Of a stretch of 64,000 nucleotides of DNA, positions 44,353 through 52,822 are shown one piece after another (the first letter of the stretch is position 1; every line of letters begins with the position of its first letter). The stretch is from contig JAUTCS010000119.1 of NCBI GenBank assembly GCA_030673825.1, positions 60,177-124,176 of the forward strand, in the 5' to 3' direction. Below the pieces are notes generated by a model. That model was given only the letters and a program-made list of their open reading frames with translations. It had not been told where the DNA came from and ran no database searches. The translations under genes were made by a program, and so were the position numbers. The stretch is from Verrucomicrobiota bacterium JB024. Lineage in GTDB: Bacteria; Verrucomicrobiota; Verrucomicrobiia; Opitutales; Cerasicoccaceae.

Positions 44353-45138
44353 TCATTGTGTCCGGGCGCGTTGCCGTTCGCCGACCGTGCCCTTGGTCGT
44401 CGCGGTCACTGTGGCGACGATGAGGGACTTGCCACTCTCCGTAAAACGCTCCCGCCAGCAGAGGATACCCGGTTCGCCATCGGTCAAGGTGACAACGCCC
44501 CCGCATGGGAGGGATTCGAGGACCGGGACTTTCACGGGCGTGGTACTCCCGTCGGACTCGGCGACCTGGACTTCGACAAAGCCCTCGAACCCCGACACTG
44601 TCGCCTGCACCTCGGCCACCAGTTTACCCGTCGGCGCATCCTGCCAAACCTGCATCGTGGCCTGGACGCCGCTGACGATCTTGCGCAGTTCTTCCTCGCC
44701 GGTGTAGGCCTCCGGATCGGAGACCAGCCCCTGGCTGTCGGCATAAAGCTCCTGCGTGGCGTCCATCGTGCAGACACGCCCGCCTTTGCTTTTGCTCGCG
44801 ACGATCAGGACCATCGGGTTCGTTATCACCCGCGCCCCGTCCGTATCGGGAACCTCCAAGGCAATGATCCCCCCGCCGACCTCCCGCTTGACCGGCGGCT
44901 CGCGCCGCGCCCGCGTCTCGGCCACCAGCGCATCGAGCGCGGGCAGATCGAGGGGCTTGAACGTATCGACGGACTCGCCCTTCACCCGGTAGATTTTTAG
45001 CTCCACCTGCACCTTCGGCAAGTGGGCGATCCCAAGCACTTCCGCCCGTGATTTCGGGCCGGCGGGCTCGGCCCGCAGAACAGCGGGCACCAGCGTTGAC
45101 AGGATAAACAGGCAGCAGAGGGGCGTTTCCATCATCAT
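44353..45138 (-). CDS. Secreted protein of unknown function (weak secretin-like features)
   Basis: This protein of about 261 residues has three adjacent ATG codons at its start and a signal peptide (METPLCCLFILSTLVPAVLRA). The mature protein has VQVELKIYRVKGESVDTF, a D/G-rich middle, then VAEVQATVSGFEGFVEVQV and GGVVTLTDGEPGILCWRERF. The GFEGFVE phrase and alternating strands recall beta-segments of secretin-associated proteins in this phylum, but no family is certain. It is convergent with pheT and divergent from gatC, with which its upstream region overlaps. Confidence 0.5.
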   Translation of the reverse strand: MMMETPLCCLFILSTLVPAVLRAEPAGPKSRAEVLGIAHLPKVQVELKIYRVKGESVDTFKPLDLPALDALVAETRARREPPVKREVGGGIIALEVPDTDGARVITNPMVLIVASKSKGGRVCTMDATQELYADSQGLVSDPEAYTGEEELRKIVSGVQATMQVWQDAPTGKLVAEVQATVSGFEGFVEVQVAESDGSTTPVKVPVLESLPCGGVVTLTDGEPGILCWRERFTESGKSLIVATVTATTKGTVGERQRARTQ

Positions 45139-45278
45139 GGAATGTCGGAAAAGGGGTGGTAAGTGAACATAATATAACCAAACAACCCGGTGGAAGCCAA
45201 TCGCATATTTATCCCTGAGCCCGCGCATCCCACGAAAAATCTCCGTGACCTCTGCCCGTTGGGTGTTAGAAAGACCGG

Positions 45279-45572
45279 ATGCCGTCTGAAAAGATAGACA
45301 TCGACTACGTCGCACGACTGGCCCGGATCGACCTCACCGAGGAGGAGAAGGTCACCTTTGCCGAGCAGCTCGGCAACATCCTCGCCTACGTGGACAAGCT
45401 CAACCAGGTGGACGTCTCCGGCGTCGAGCCCATGGCCCACGCCTTCGCGCTGGAGAACGTGCTCGACGACGACGAGCCCGGCCCCGCCCTCACTGTCAAG
45501 GACGCCCTCCGCAATGCCCCCGCCCAGCGCGACAACCAGATCGTCGTCCCCAAGGTCGTCGAAGACGCTTAG
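45279..45572 (+). CDS. gatC: Asp-tRNA(Asn)/Glu-tRNA(Gln) amidotransferase subunit C
   Basis: This 97-residue protein has the standard GatC outline: IDYVARLARIDLTEEEKVTF, then LGNILAYVDKLNQVDVSGVE, PMAHAFALENVLDDD and a C-terminal NAPAQRDNQIVVPKVVE. GatC stabilises the GatA-GatB amidotransferase that makes Gln-tRNA or Asn-tRNA. It is first of the gatC-gatA-gatB series, with a 174-bp gap to gatA that contains repeat-like sequence. Confidence 0.93.
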   Translation: MPSEKIDIDYVARLARIDLTEEEKVTFAEQLGNILAYVDKLNQVDVSGVEPMAHAFALENVLDDDEPGPALTVKDALRNAPAQRDNQIVVPKVVEDA

Positions 45573-45739
45573 CGGGTTGCACCCGCTGGCAATGAGGGGG
45601 CTCTGCTCCATCGCTCGTAAAAGCTCGCTGCCACGGACGCAAAACCAGACAGGCTCCAACCCCTGAGAGCAACGAGACTCCGCGACAAGAGGCAGACGCG
45701 ACGCCCCAACCAAGAACAAAGAACCAAGCACAAAGAACT
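45571..45739. repeat. Partial hairpin module and periodic repeat between gatC and gatA
   Basis: AGCGGGT-tgc-ACCCGCT (45571-45587) starts at the gatC stop codon and is followed by AATGAGGGGGCTCTGC, matching the three-hairpin module seen at 22119-22183 in reverse. Nearer gatA, AACCAAGAACAAAGAACCAA continues to about 45739 as a roughly 10-bp periodic word. Both are single, partial copies. Confidence 0.5.
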
Positions 45740-45746
45740 TTCCCCC

Positions 45747-47207
45747 ATGTCGGACATTATCCAAAAGACCGCCGCTGAGCTGTCGCAGGCGCTTGCCGCC
45801 AAGACCGTTTCCGCCGTCGAGGTCGCCCAGGCCTTCATCGCCCGCACCGAGGCGGTGGAGGACCGCGTCAAAGCCTTTAACTCGCGCGATGCCGAGTGGA
45901 CGCTCGCCCAGGCCAAGGCCAGTGACGAGCGCCGCGCCGCCGGTGACGCCGCTGGACCGCTCGACGGCGTCCCCGTCGCGTTAAAAGACATCCTCGCCGT
46001 CAAGGACCAGCCGCTGACCTGCTCCTCGCGCATGCTGGAGAACTTCGTCTCGCCCTACGACGCGCACGTGACCGAGCTTTTGAAAGCCCAGGGCGCGGTG
46101 CTGTGGGGCCGGCTGAACATGGACGAGTTCGCCATGGGCTCCTCCACGGAAAACTCCGCCTTTCACACCAGCCGCAACCCGTGGAACACCGACTGTGTGC
46201 CGGGTGGCAGCTCCGGGGGCAGCGCCGCCTGCGTGGCCGCTCTGGAGGCCCCGCTGTCCATCGGCTCCGACACCGGCGGCTCCATCCGCCAACCGGCAGC
46301 CTTCTGCGGCGTGGTCGGCCTCAAGCCGACCTACGGGCTCGTCTCGCGCTACGGGCTGGCCGCCTTTGCCTCCTCGCTGGACCAGATCGGGCCGTTCGCC
46401 CGCACGGTCGAGGACGCCGCGCTCCTGCTTCAGGCCATCGCCGGGCACGACCGCCGCGACTCCACGTCTTATAAAACCAAGCTCCCCGACTACCGCGCCG
46501 CCCTCACGGAGAAGGAGGGCCCATGGACCATCGGCGTGCCCAGGGAGTGCTTCGCCGAGGGGCTCGACCCCGAGATCAAGGCCGCCGTCCAAGACGCCAT
46601 CGCTTTTTATGAAAAGGACGGCCACACGGTGCAGGAAGTCTCGCTCCCGATGACCGAGTACGCCATCCCGACCTACTACATTTTGGCCACAGCCGAGGCT
46701 TCGTCGAACCTCGCCCGCTACGACGGCATCCGCTACACCCACCGCTCGAAGAACGCCGCCGACGCCGTGGACCTGTACTTCAAGAGCCGCGCCGAGGGCT
46801 TCGGCCCCGAGGTCAAGCGCCGCATCATCCTGGGCACCTACGTGCTCTCCAGCGGCTACTACGACGCCTACTACCTGCGCGCCCAAAAGATTCGCACCCT
46901 CATCCGCCAGGAGTTCATGCAGGCCTTCGAGTCGGTGGACACGATCCTCACGCCGACCACCCCCACCCCGTCGTTCCAAGTCGGAGCTAAGGAAGACCCC
47001 CTGGCCATGTACCTGAACGACATCTACACCATCAACGTCAACCTCGCCGGCCTGCCGGGCATCTCCGTCCCCTGCGGCTTCACCTCCAGCAAGCTCCCCA
47101 TCGGCCTGCAACTGATCGGCAAGCCCTTCGCCGAAGACGAGCTGCTCGCCGTCGCACACCGCTACGAACAGGCCCACGGGTGGAAAGACGCCGTCGCGCA
47201 ACTGTGA
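45747..47207 (+). CDS. gatA: Asp-tRNA(Asn)/Glu-tRNA(Gln) amidotransferase subunit A
   Basis: This 486-residue amidase-signature subunit releases ammonia from glutamine. The Ser-cisSer-Lys triad is visible: K80 in PVALKDI, S155 in [11 protein letters not shown] and S179 in [37 protein letters not shown] and the C-terminal [14 protein letters not shown] are diagnostic of GatA. The next gene should be gatB, but a GxxExxY cassette of about 450 bp lies between. Confidence 0.96.
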   Translation: MSDIIQKTAAELSQALAAKTVSAVEVAQAFIARTEAVEDRVKAFNSRDAEWTLAQAKASDERRAAGDAAGPLDGVPVALKDILAVKDQPLTCSSRMLENFVSPYDAHVTELLKAQGAVLWGRLNMDEFAMGSSTENSAFHTSRNPWNTDCVPGGSSGGSAACVAALEAPLSIGSDTGGSIRQPAAFCGVVGLKPTYGLVSRYGLAAFASSLDQIGPFARTVEDAALLLQAIAGHDRRDSTSYKTKLPDYRAALTEKEGPWTIGVPRECFAEGLDPEIKAAVQDAIAFYEKDGHTVQEVSLPMTEYAIPTYYILATAEASSNLARYDGIRYTHRSKNAADAVDLYFKSRAEGFGPEVKRRIILGTYVLSSGYYDAYYLRAQKIRTLIRQEFMQAFESVDTILTPTTPTPSFQVGAKEDPLAMYLNDIYTINVNLAGLPGISVPCGFTSSKLPIGLQLIGKPFAEDELLAVAHRYEQAHGWKDAVAQL

Positions 47208-47211
47208 TTAT

Positions 47212-47661
47212 TTAACCACAGAGGACACAGAGAGCACAGAGATGGACATGAACAAGTTATCCGGGGAAGTCGTCGATGCTGCGATCCAAGTGCATAAAGC
47301 ACTTGGGCCCGGATTATTGGAATCCACGTACGAAAGGTGCCTTCAGCAGGAATTGCTATTGAGAGACATTAAAGTCGAACGTCAGGTTATTTGCCCGATC
47401 GAGTACCGCGGCTTAAAACTGGACGAGGGTTACCGTCTGGATCTGGTGGTGGAAGACTCGATTATCGTGGAGCTCAAAGCCGTTGAAGTACTGAACGAAG
47501 TTCACACTGCGCAGCTCCTCACTTACCTCAAGCTCACCAACATCGAGCTCGGTCTCCTGATTAACTTCAACGTCACCTTACTCAAGGACGGCCTGCGCCG
47601 CCTCACCACCGCCAAACCCAATCCTAAACCCTCTGTGCACTCTGTGCACTCTGTGGTTTAA
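47212..47661 (+). mobile_element. Candidate GxxExxY cassette bounded by inverted CACAGAG repeats
   Basis: The left end TTAACCACAGAGGACACAGA runs to 47241 and the right end (47631-47661) finishes CACTCTGTGGTTTAA; the reverse complement of the right end reads TTAAACCACAGAGTGCACAG. The unit begins 5 bp after the gatA stop and ends 15 bp before gatB. It contains one gene that starts directly after the left arm and terminates within the right arm. Mobility is inferred from structure and position; no transposase is present. Confidence 0.55.
47242..47661 (+). CDS. GxxExxY family protein (PD-(D/E)XK nuclease-like fold)
   Basis: This 139-residue protein carries the family-naming motif G24-x-x-E27-x-x-Y30 in ALGPGLLESTYERCL. 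A PD-(D/E)xK-type core follows: YRLDLVVEDSIIVELKA, with D67 and E77-x-K79. Members are found scattered in many phyla and their function is unproven; a nuclease-like role is inferred from the fold. The last nine residues (SVHSVHSVV) and stop codon are encoded by the right-hand CACAGAG repeat. It sits between gatA and gatB in the same direction and may be translated from their transcript. Confidence 0.85.
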   Translation: MDMNKLSGEVVDAAIQVHKALGPGLLESTYERCLQQELLLRDIKVERQVICPIEYRGLKLDEGYRLDLVVEDSIIVELKAVEVLNEVHTAQLLTYLKLTNIELGLLINFNVTLLKDGLRRLTTAKPNPKPSVHSVHSVV

Positions 47662-47676
47662 CCTCTTTTCTTCACC

Positions 47677-49146
47677 ATGGAATTTACCGCAGACATCGGG
47701 CTGGAAGTTCACGTCCAGCTCAAGACGAAATCAAAAATGTTCACCCGCGCGCCGTACCACTACGGGGCCGAGCCGAACACCCTGACCGACCCCGTCGTGC
47801 TCGCCCTGCCCGGCGTGCTCCCGGTCATGAACAAGGAAGCCGTCCGCAAGACCGTCCTGCTGGGCCTCTTGTGCAAGTGCAAGATCGCCGAGCGCTGCAA
47901 GTGGGACCGCAAAAACTACTTCTATCCGGACAGCCCGAAGAACTACCAGCTCTCCCAGTACGACCAGCCCATCTGCGAGGGCGGCGAAGTCGAGATCGAG
48001 ATGCTCGGGGCTTCGCGCAACGTCATGGGCGAACACCGCATGGTGCAGCTCACGCGCATCCACCTGGAGGAGGACGTGGGCAAGCTCACCCACTTCGCCA
48101 ACGACAGCCTCGTGGACTACAACCGCGCCGGCGCCCCGCTGTGCGAGATCGTGACCGAGCCCGACATGCACAACGCCGACGAGGTTTTCGCCTTCCTCAC
48201 CGCGCTGCGCAACAACATCGTCGCCGCCGGGCTCTCCGACTGCGATATGGAAAAGGGCCAGATGCGCTGCGACGCCAACATCTCCGTCCGCCCCAAGGGC
48301 CAGGAAACCCTCGGCACCAAGGTCGAGTTGAAAAACATGAACACCATCTCGGGCGTGCGCAACGCCGTCGCCTACGAGATCAAGCGCCAGATCCACGCCG
48401 TCACCTCCGGCGAGGCCATCCACCAGCAGACGCGCCGCTGGGACCCCGTCTCGCAGGTCACCACCAAGATGCGCGACAAGGAAGAGTCCCACGACTACCG
48501 TTATTTCCCCGAGCCCGACCTCATGCCCGTCTCCATCGGTGCCCAGCAGTTGAAGGTCCTCGCCAAAGAGCTTCCCGAGCTACCCTTCGACCGTCAGCGC
48601 CGCTTCATGGAAACGCTCGACCTGCCCTACACGCTGACCTCCGTCCTGTGCCCGGACAAGGAACTGGCCGACTTCTTCGAAGAAGCCCTCGCCGACACCG
48701 GCGGCAAAGTCGCACCCAAGGCCGTCGCCAACCTCATCGCCAACGACCTCCTGCGCGAGCTTTCCGGCGGCGAGGAAGAGGGTCGCCTGCCGCTGAGCGC
48801 GTGCAAACTCGCCCCCGCCCACATCGCCGATCTGACCGTGCTCGTCGAGGACGGCGTCATCACCAAGCAGATCGCGCAGACGATATTTACCGAGATGTAC
48901 GCCACCGGCAAAATGCCCTCCACCCTCGTCGAGGAAAAGGGCCTGCAGGCCCACAGCGACGACGGCGAGCTGGAGTCCATCGTGCGCGAAGTCGCCGCCG
49001 ACCCCAAGCACGAGAAGGCCATCTCCCAGTTCAAGGACGGCAACACCAAGGCCATCAACTCCCTCATCGGCCCCATCATGAAAGCCACCCAGGGCAAAGC
49101 CGACCCCCGCAAAATCCAGGATATGCTCGCCAAGGTCTTGGGGTAA
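47677..49146 (+). CDS. gatB: Asp-tRNA(Asn)/Glu-tRNA(Gln) amidotransferase subunit B
   Basis: This 489-residue kinase/transamidase subunit starts MEFTADIGLEVHVQLKTKSK. YFYPDSPKNYQLSQYDQPIC, LEEDVGKLTH, DYNRAGAPLCEIVTEPDM, MRCDANISVR and ELKNMNTI are classical GatB sequence, and KEESHDYRYFPEPDL closes the catalytic part. The C-terminal YqeY-like helical domain ends SLIGPIMKATQGKADPRKIQ. It completes the GatCAB set. Confidence 0.97.
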   Translation: MEFTADIGLEVHVQLKTKSKMFTRAPYHYGAEPNTLTDPVVLALPGVLPVMNKEAVRKTVLLGLLCKCKIAERCKWDRKNYFYPDSPKNYQLSQYDQPICEGGEVEIEMLGASRNVMGEHRMVQLTRIHLEEDVGKLTHFANDSLVDYNRAGAPLCEIVTEPDMHNADEVFAFLTALRNNIVAAGLSDCDMEKGQMRCDANISVRPKGQETLGTKVELKNMNTISGVRNAVAYEIKRQIHAVTSGEAIHQQTRRWDPVSQVTTKMRDKEESHDYRYFPEPDLMPVSIGAQQLKVLAKELPELPFDRQRRFMETLDLPYTLTSVLCPDKELADFFEEALADTGGKVAPKAVANLIANDLLRELSGGEEEGRLPLSACKLAPAHIADLTVLVEDGVITKQIAQTIFTEMYATGKMPSTLVEEKGLQAHSDDGELESIVREVAADPKHEKAISQFKDGNTKAINSLIGPIMKATQGKADPRKIQDMLAKVLG

Positions 49147-49149
49147 TAC

Positions 49150-49443
49150 TTGGGGGCTCCGCGCCCCCAAACCCTGCGGCAGGCACAGCCTGCACTTTCG
49201 ATTCATGGCCTGTGCTGCGCACAAACCATGAATCGACATTGAGTTATCCCTGACACATGGCTGGCCCACCTGATTTATCGCAGTCACACATAACCTATCT
49301 CCCCAAGGTGGCGATCCAGTTTTGATACTTGGGCATCAGCGATTGCGTGAACCAGTTTCACTGGTTCACGCAATCGCTGACACGATGCTGCAAGCATCGA
49401 AAGTGCAGGCTGTGCCTGCTGCGGGTCTGGGCTGCATAAGCCC
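49150..49443. repeat. Pair of structured intergenic elements in convergent orientation
   Basis: The plus-strand copy has h1 (49150-49170, TTGGGGGC/GCCCCCAA), h2 (49179-49193, GCAGGC-aca-GCCTGC) and h3 (49199-49235, CGATTCATGG/CCATGAATCG around a loop containing GTGCTGCGCAC). The minus-strand copy has h1 (49429-49443), h2 (49405-49419), h3 (49383-49399, CGATGCT-gca-AGCATCG), h4 (49337-49379, a perfect 20-bp stem with a 3-nt loop) and the conserved tail (49299-49326). It fills the gap between gatB and the sulfatase-modifying gene. No coding potential. Confidence 0.75.
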
Positions 49444-49469
49444 AGAGAAATAAGCGTATCCACTTTCCA

Positions 49470-50492
49470 CTACACGTCCCGCGCGCAACGGAAGCCGCAG
49501 TTGGTGGTGCCGGTGTCGGGGGCATTGGAGGTACGGGCGCCGACGCGGTAGCGGTTGCAGTAGCTGTCGTGGCAGAGGAAAGAGCCGCCGCGCATAACTT
49601 TGTTGGTGCCGGAGAGGGGGCCACGGGGGTTCTCGCGGGTGTCGGGGCGGGCGGGCGCGTGCCAGTGCGGGTCGAACCAATCCCCGACCCATTCCCAGAC
49701 GTTCCCCGCCATGTTGTAGAAGCCGTAACCGTTCGCGCGAAAGGACTTGGCCGGGGCGGTCCAGGCGTAGCCGTCTTCGGCTGTGTTCACGGTGGGAAAG
49801 GTGCCCTGCCAGATGTTGCAGCGGTGCTTGCCCTCAGGGGTAAGCTCGTCGCCCCAGCAGTACTTTTTGCGGTCGAGCCCGCCGCGGGCGGCGTACTCCC
49901 ACTCGGCCTCGGTGGGCAGGCGCTTGCCCGCCCACGCGCAGTAGGCGATGGCGTCGTTCCAGGAGACGTGGACGACCGGGTGTTCGAGCCGCTTCTTGAT
50001 ATTCGAGCCGGAGCCCTCGGGCTTGCGCCAGCAGGCCTCCTCAACCGCCACCCACCACTGGAGCCCCTGCACGGTCTGCGCCTTAAGCTTGCGCTGGCGC
50101 GAGGCCGGGAGCTGCCCGGCGAAAACGTAGGACCAGCCGAAGCGCTCGGACTCGGTCTTGTACCCGGTGGCCTCGACGAAGGCCGCAAACTGGGCGTTGG
50201 TCACGGCGGTGGCGTCGAGCCAGAAGGGATCGACCGTCACCTGCCGCACGGGGCCCTCGCCGTCCTCGGGCCAGGCATCCTCGTCCTCGTTGCCCATCCA
50301 GAAGGCGCCGCCCGGCAGCTGGATCATGCCCTCAGTGGAGCCGGTGCGGGCCTCGCGGATCGTCTCGGCGGCGTTACCCGCGCCAAGCGTCATCCCGGTG
50401 CGACAGCCATCCCCGAGAGGGAGGCTGACCTTGGGCAGGGCGGGAGCGGAGGAGGCCGAAGGGGCGCAACAGGACTTGGGTTGGTCGGACAT
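49470..50492 (-). CDS. Formylglycine-generating enzyme (aerobic sulfatase maturase)
   Basis: This 340-residue FGE-sulfatase domain protein oxidises the active-site cysteine of sulfatases to formylglycine using O2 and copper. It has GGAFWMGNEDEDAWPEDGEG at the domain start, HPVVHVSWNDAIAYCAWAGK, RLPTEAEWEYAARGG and GNVWEWVGDWF. The two catalytic cysteines are present: C307 and C312 in GGSFLCHDSYCNRYR, matching the GSYMCHRSYCYRYR of human SUMF1. That separates it from the many non-enzymatic FGE-domain relatives. No signal peptide, so it is cytoplasmic. It diverges from the 50552 lipoprotein gene. Confidence 0.88.
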   Translation of the reverse strand: MSDQPKSCCAPSASSAPALPKVSLPLGDGCRTGMTLGAGNAAETIREARTGSTEGMIQLPGGAFWMGNEDEDAWPEDGEGPVRQVTVDPFWLDATAVTNAQFAAFVEATGYKTESERFGWSYVFAGQLPASRQRKLKAQTVQGLQWWVAVEEACWRKPEGSGSNIKKRLEHPVVHVSWNDAIAYCAWAGKRLPTEAEWEYAARGGLDRKKYCWGDELTPEGKHRCNIWQGTFPTVNTAEDGYAWTAPAKSFRANGYGFYNMAGNVWEWVGDWFDPHWHAPARPDTRENPRGPLSGTNKVMRGGSFLCHDSYCNRYRVGARTSNAPDTGTTNCGFRCARDV

Positions 50493-50551
50493 GGACAGGG
50501 GTAATAAAGTTAAAGCTGGCCACGGCGCAACCCCCGCTTAGCCTTTCTACT

Positions 50552-51190
50552 ATGAAGGCCGCTCTCCTCTTATCGCTCCTCGCCTGCGTTTTTCTCAGCG
50601 CGTGCTGCCCGAAAAAGCCCGCCACGGCCCCCGGCCAGCAGCCCGAAGGCTTCGCGTTGCTGTATGATGTGACGAGTCAGGAGCAGGACGTGGACAAGCT
50701 GCTTTGGGTCAAGGACCCGGGCCCGGAAATCGCCGCCTGGGTCAAGGACATCGCCACCTTTAACAAAGACGTGACCACCCAGCTGGAAGCCTGGAAAGCC
50801 GACGGCTCGCTCACCAATCTGTCGGAGCTTTCCCTGCCCCCGGCGGAAGTCGAAGCCCGCGCCCGCGCCGCCAGCGAAACCACGGGCGACCTGCTCTTTG
50901 ACACCGACGCGGACCTGCGCGTGGTCATGATCTACTCACAGCTTCAGTCGCTGGGCTACTGCTCGGACCTGTGCTACGCCATCGCGGAGCTGCCCTACGG
51001 CGAGCCCATGGCCGACACGCTGACAAAGTGGACCGACCGCTACCACGCCCTCCAGGACACCGGCTTTAAAATGCTCAAGACCGGAGCCATCAACGGCGAC
51101 GCTCCCGCAGCCAACACCAGCGCAACCGCGGCCCCCAGCCCCTCCGACAAGGGCAACACCGACACCTCGCACGGCCCCTCGGGGAATTAG
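50552..51190 (+). CDS. Putative lipoprotein of unknown function
   Basis: This 212-residue protein has a signal sequence MKAALLLSLLACVFLSACC with a lipobox LSAC. The body is mostly helical and acidic (EGFALLYDVTSQEQDVDKLL, LYSQLQSLGYCSDLCYAIAE-like segment), and the tail is Ala/Ser/Gly-rich. There are two cysteines in GYCSDLCYA. No family recognised. It diverges from the FGE gene, with about 60 bp between starts. Confidence 0.7.
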   Translation: MKAALLLSLLACVFLSACCPKKPATAPGQQPEGFALLYDVTSQEQDVDKLLWVKDPGPEIAAWVKDIATFNKDVTTQLEAWKADGSLTNLSELSLPPAEVEARARAASETTGDLLFDTDADLRVVMIYSQLQSLGYCSDLCYAIAELPYGEPMADTLTKWTDRYHALQDTGFKMLKTGAINGDAPAANTSATAAPSPSDKGNTDTSHGPSGN

Positions 51191-51209
51191 ATGCAAAAAA
51201 GAGGGTACC

Positions 51210-51470
51210 CTACTCCTCCGGAGTCGGCTTGTCGGCGAACCACTCGATTTTCCCGCAGCGTTCGCACACCAGTGCGGTAGCGGAGGCGTTCAGCCAATCC
51301 AGCCCCATGAGGGTCATCTCCTGCGTGTTGAGCTGAGCACTCCGGCTTTTAAAACGATCCCCACCGCAACAGGTGCAGGTCACCTTGTACCCCTTGCTTG
51401 TGAACCCCGTGCCTTCGGAACTGATGAAGGCTTTGGAAGCCGCTTTCACGCCTTTGAAAAAAAGTTTCAT
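51210..51470 (-). CDS. Small zinc-ribbon-like protein
   Basis: This 86-residue protein contains VTCTCCGGDRFKSRSAQLN and, 30 residues later, ALVCERCGKIEWF. The two CxxC(G) knuckles form a probable zinc ribbon. Such small proteins often act as nucleic-acid or protein adaptors; the role here is unknown. It is the last gene of a same-strand series after the anaerobic sulfatase maturase (36-bp gap). Confidence 0.7.
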   Translation of the reverse strand: MKLFFKGVKAASKAFISSEGTGFTSKGYKVTCTCCGGDRFKSRSAQLNTQEMTLMGLDWLNASATALVCERCGKIEWFADKPTPEE

Positions 51471-51506
51471 CGCGTTCGCAAATGGATGGGCGGGGTATAG
51501 AACGCC

Positions 51507-52808
51507 TCAGATTTTTTTCAGCAGGCCGGGCTGTTTTTTCAGAATGGCCATGATCTCCGAGGCGGGACGCTGGCGGCGGTAGAGCTCGGCCATGACCTTC
51601 ATCACGGGGTCGATGTGGTTGAAAAACAGCTTGTACCCGGCGCACAAGTGGCTGAGCCCGAACTCGCCGTCCGGCGTAAAGGCGAAGCGGTGCTTGGGGC
51701 AGTCGCCGTTACAGGCGAAGCGCACCTCGCATTCGCGGCAATACTTCGGGAGCTTGTCGCGCTTGTCGTTGCCGAACTTGAGCGCGGCGGCGCTGTCGGC
51801 CATCTCGGAAATAGACTTGTTCAGGATGTTGCCGAGCTTGTAGCGCGGGTACACGTAGTGGTCACAGGCGTAGAGGTCGCCGTTGTGCTCCAGGGCGAAG
51901 GCCTTGCCGCAGGTCTCGGCCAGCACACAGGTGCCGCCCGGCATCCCGAGCCACTTGCCCAGCGACACGTCGAACTGCTGCACGAAGGTGCGGCCCACGT
52001 CGCGGGTGGCCCAGCGGTCGAAAATCTTGCACAAAAACTCGCCCCAGGCGCGGGAGTTGACGGTCCACTTCGTCACGATGGGTGTGTGCAGGGCGGGCGG
52101 GTTCTCGAAGTCCGGCGGCATGCCCAGGCTCAGTCCCAGCTCGGCGGAAGCCTCGTCGGCGGCGCGCTCGACCAGCGGGATAAACTGGATGTAGGTCGAG
52201 CCGATGTTGCGCAGAAATTTGTACACCTCCAGCGGCTCGCCGACGTTGGAGCTGCTGACCACGGTCAGCGTGTTGAACTCGACCTTGTGCTTGCGGGCCA
52301 GCTCGATGCCGCGGATGACCTGGCGGTAGCTGGAGCGGCCCTGCTTGTCCACGCGCCCGGCGTCGTGCAGGCGCTCCGGCCCGTCGATACTGATCCCCAC
52401 GAGGAAGCCCTCCCCGGCCAGGAACTCGCACCACTCGTCGTTGAGAAGGGTGCCGTTGGTCTGGAGGGCGTTCTCGATCTGGCGACCGGCGGCGTATTTT
52501 TTTTGCAGCTCGACGACCTTGCGAAAGAAGTTCACCCCGGCCAGCGTGGGCTCGCCCCCCTGCCAGGCGAAGGAGACGGTGTGCCCCGGCTGGGCCGCGA
52601 TGTAGTCGCGGATGTACGCCTCCAGCAGCGCGGGCGGCATCTTGAAGCGCTCGTTGCTGGGAAACAGCCCCTCTTTCTCAAGGTAGAAGCAGTACTGGCA
52701 GTCCAGGTTGCACAGCGGCCCCATCGGCTTGGTCATGATATGGAACGGCGCGGATGCCTGTGTCACAGACATTCGCGGTTCCGTCGCCTGAGGGGTCGTA
52801 TTAGCCAT
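51507..52808 (-). CDS. Anaerobic sulfatase-maturating enzyme (radical SAM, SPASM)
   Basis: This 433-residue radical SAM protein has the [4Fe-4S]-SAM motif CNLDCQYCFYLEK near the N-terminus, FAWQGGEPTLAG, QTNGTLLNDEW and GISIDGPERLHD. The C-terminal SPASM region has the cysteine pattern GNILNKS...LPKYCRECEVRFACNGDCPKHRF, which binds two auxiliary clusters. Together this matches anSME, which makes formylglycine from Cys or Ser without oxygen. The presence of both this and an FGE is notable. It is preceded by the AsmA-like gene with a 14-bp gap. Confidence 0.9.
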   Translation of the reverse strand: MANTTPQATEPRMSVTQASAPFHIMTKPMGPLCNLDCQYCFYLEKEGLFPSNERFKMPPALLEAYIRDYIAAQPGHTVSFAWQGGEPTLAGVNFFRKVVELQKKYAAGRQIENALQTNGTLLNDEWCEFLAGEGFLVGISIDGPERLHDAGRVDKQGRSSYRQVIRGIELARKHKVEFNTLTVVSSSNVGEPLEVYKFLRNIGSTYIQFIPLVERAADEASAELGLSLGMPPDFENPPALHTPIVTKWTVNSRAWGEFLCKIFDRWATRDVGRTFVQQFDVSLGKWLGMPGGTCVLAETCGKAFALEHNGDLYACDHYVYPRYKLGNILNKSISEMADSAAALKFGNDKRDKLPKYCRECEVRFACNGDCPKHRFAFTPDGEFGLSHLCAGYKLFFNHIDPVMKVMAELYRRQRPASEIMAILKKQPGLLKKI

Positions 52809-52822
52809 GAGGAAAAAACAGC

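Noticed and set aside
47212..47241. CACAGAG repeats considered as a CRISPR array
   Set aside because: The words are about 7 bp at 9-11 bp spacing, with no unique spacers of 30 bp or more and no cas genes. The inverted-pair layout does not fit CRISPR.
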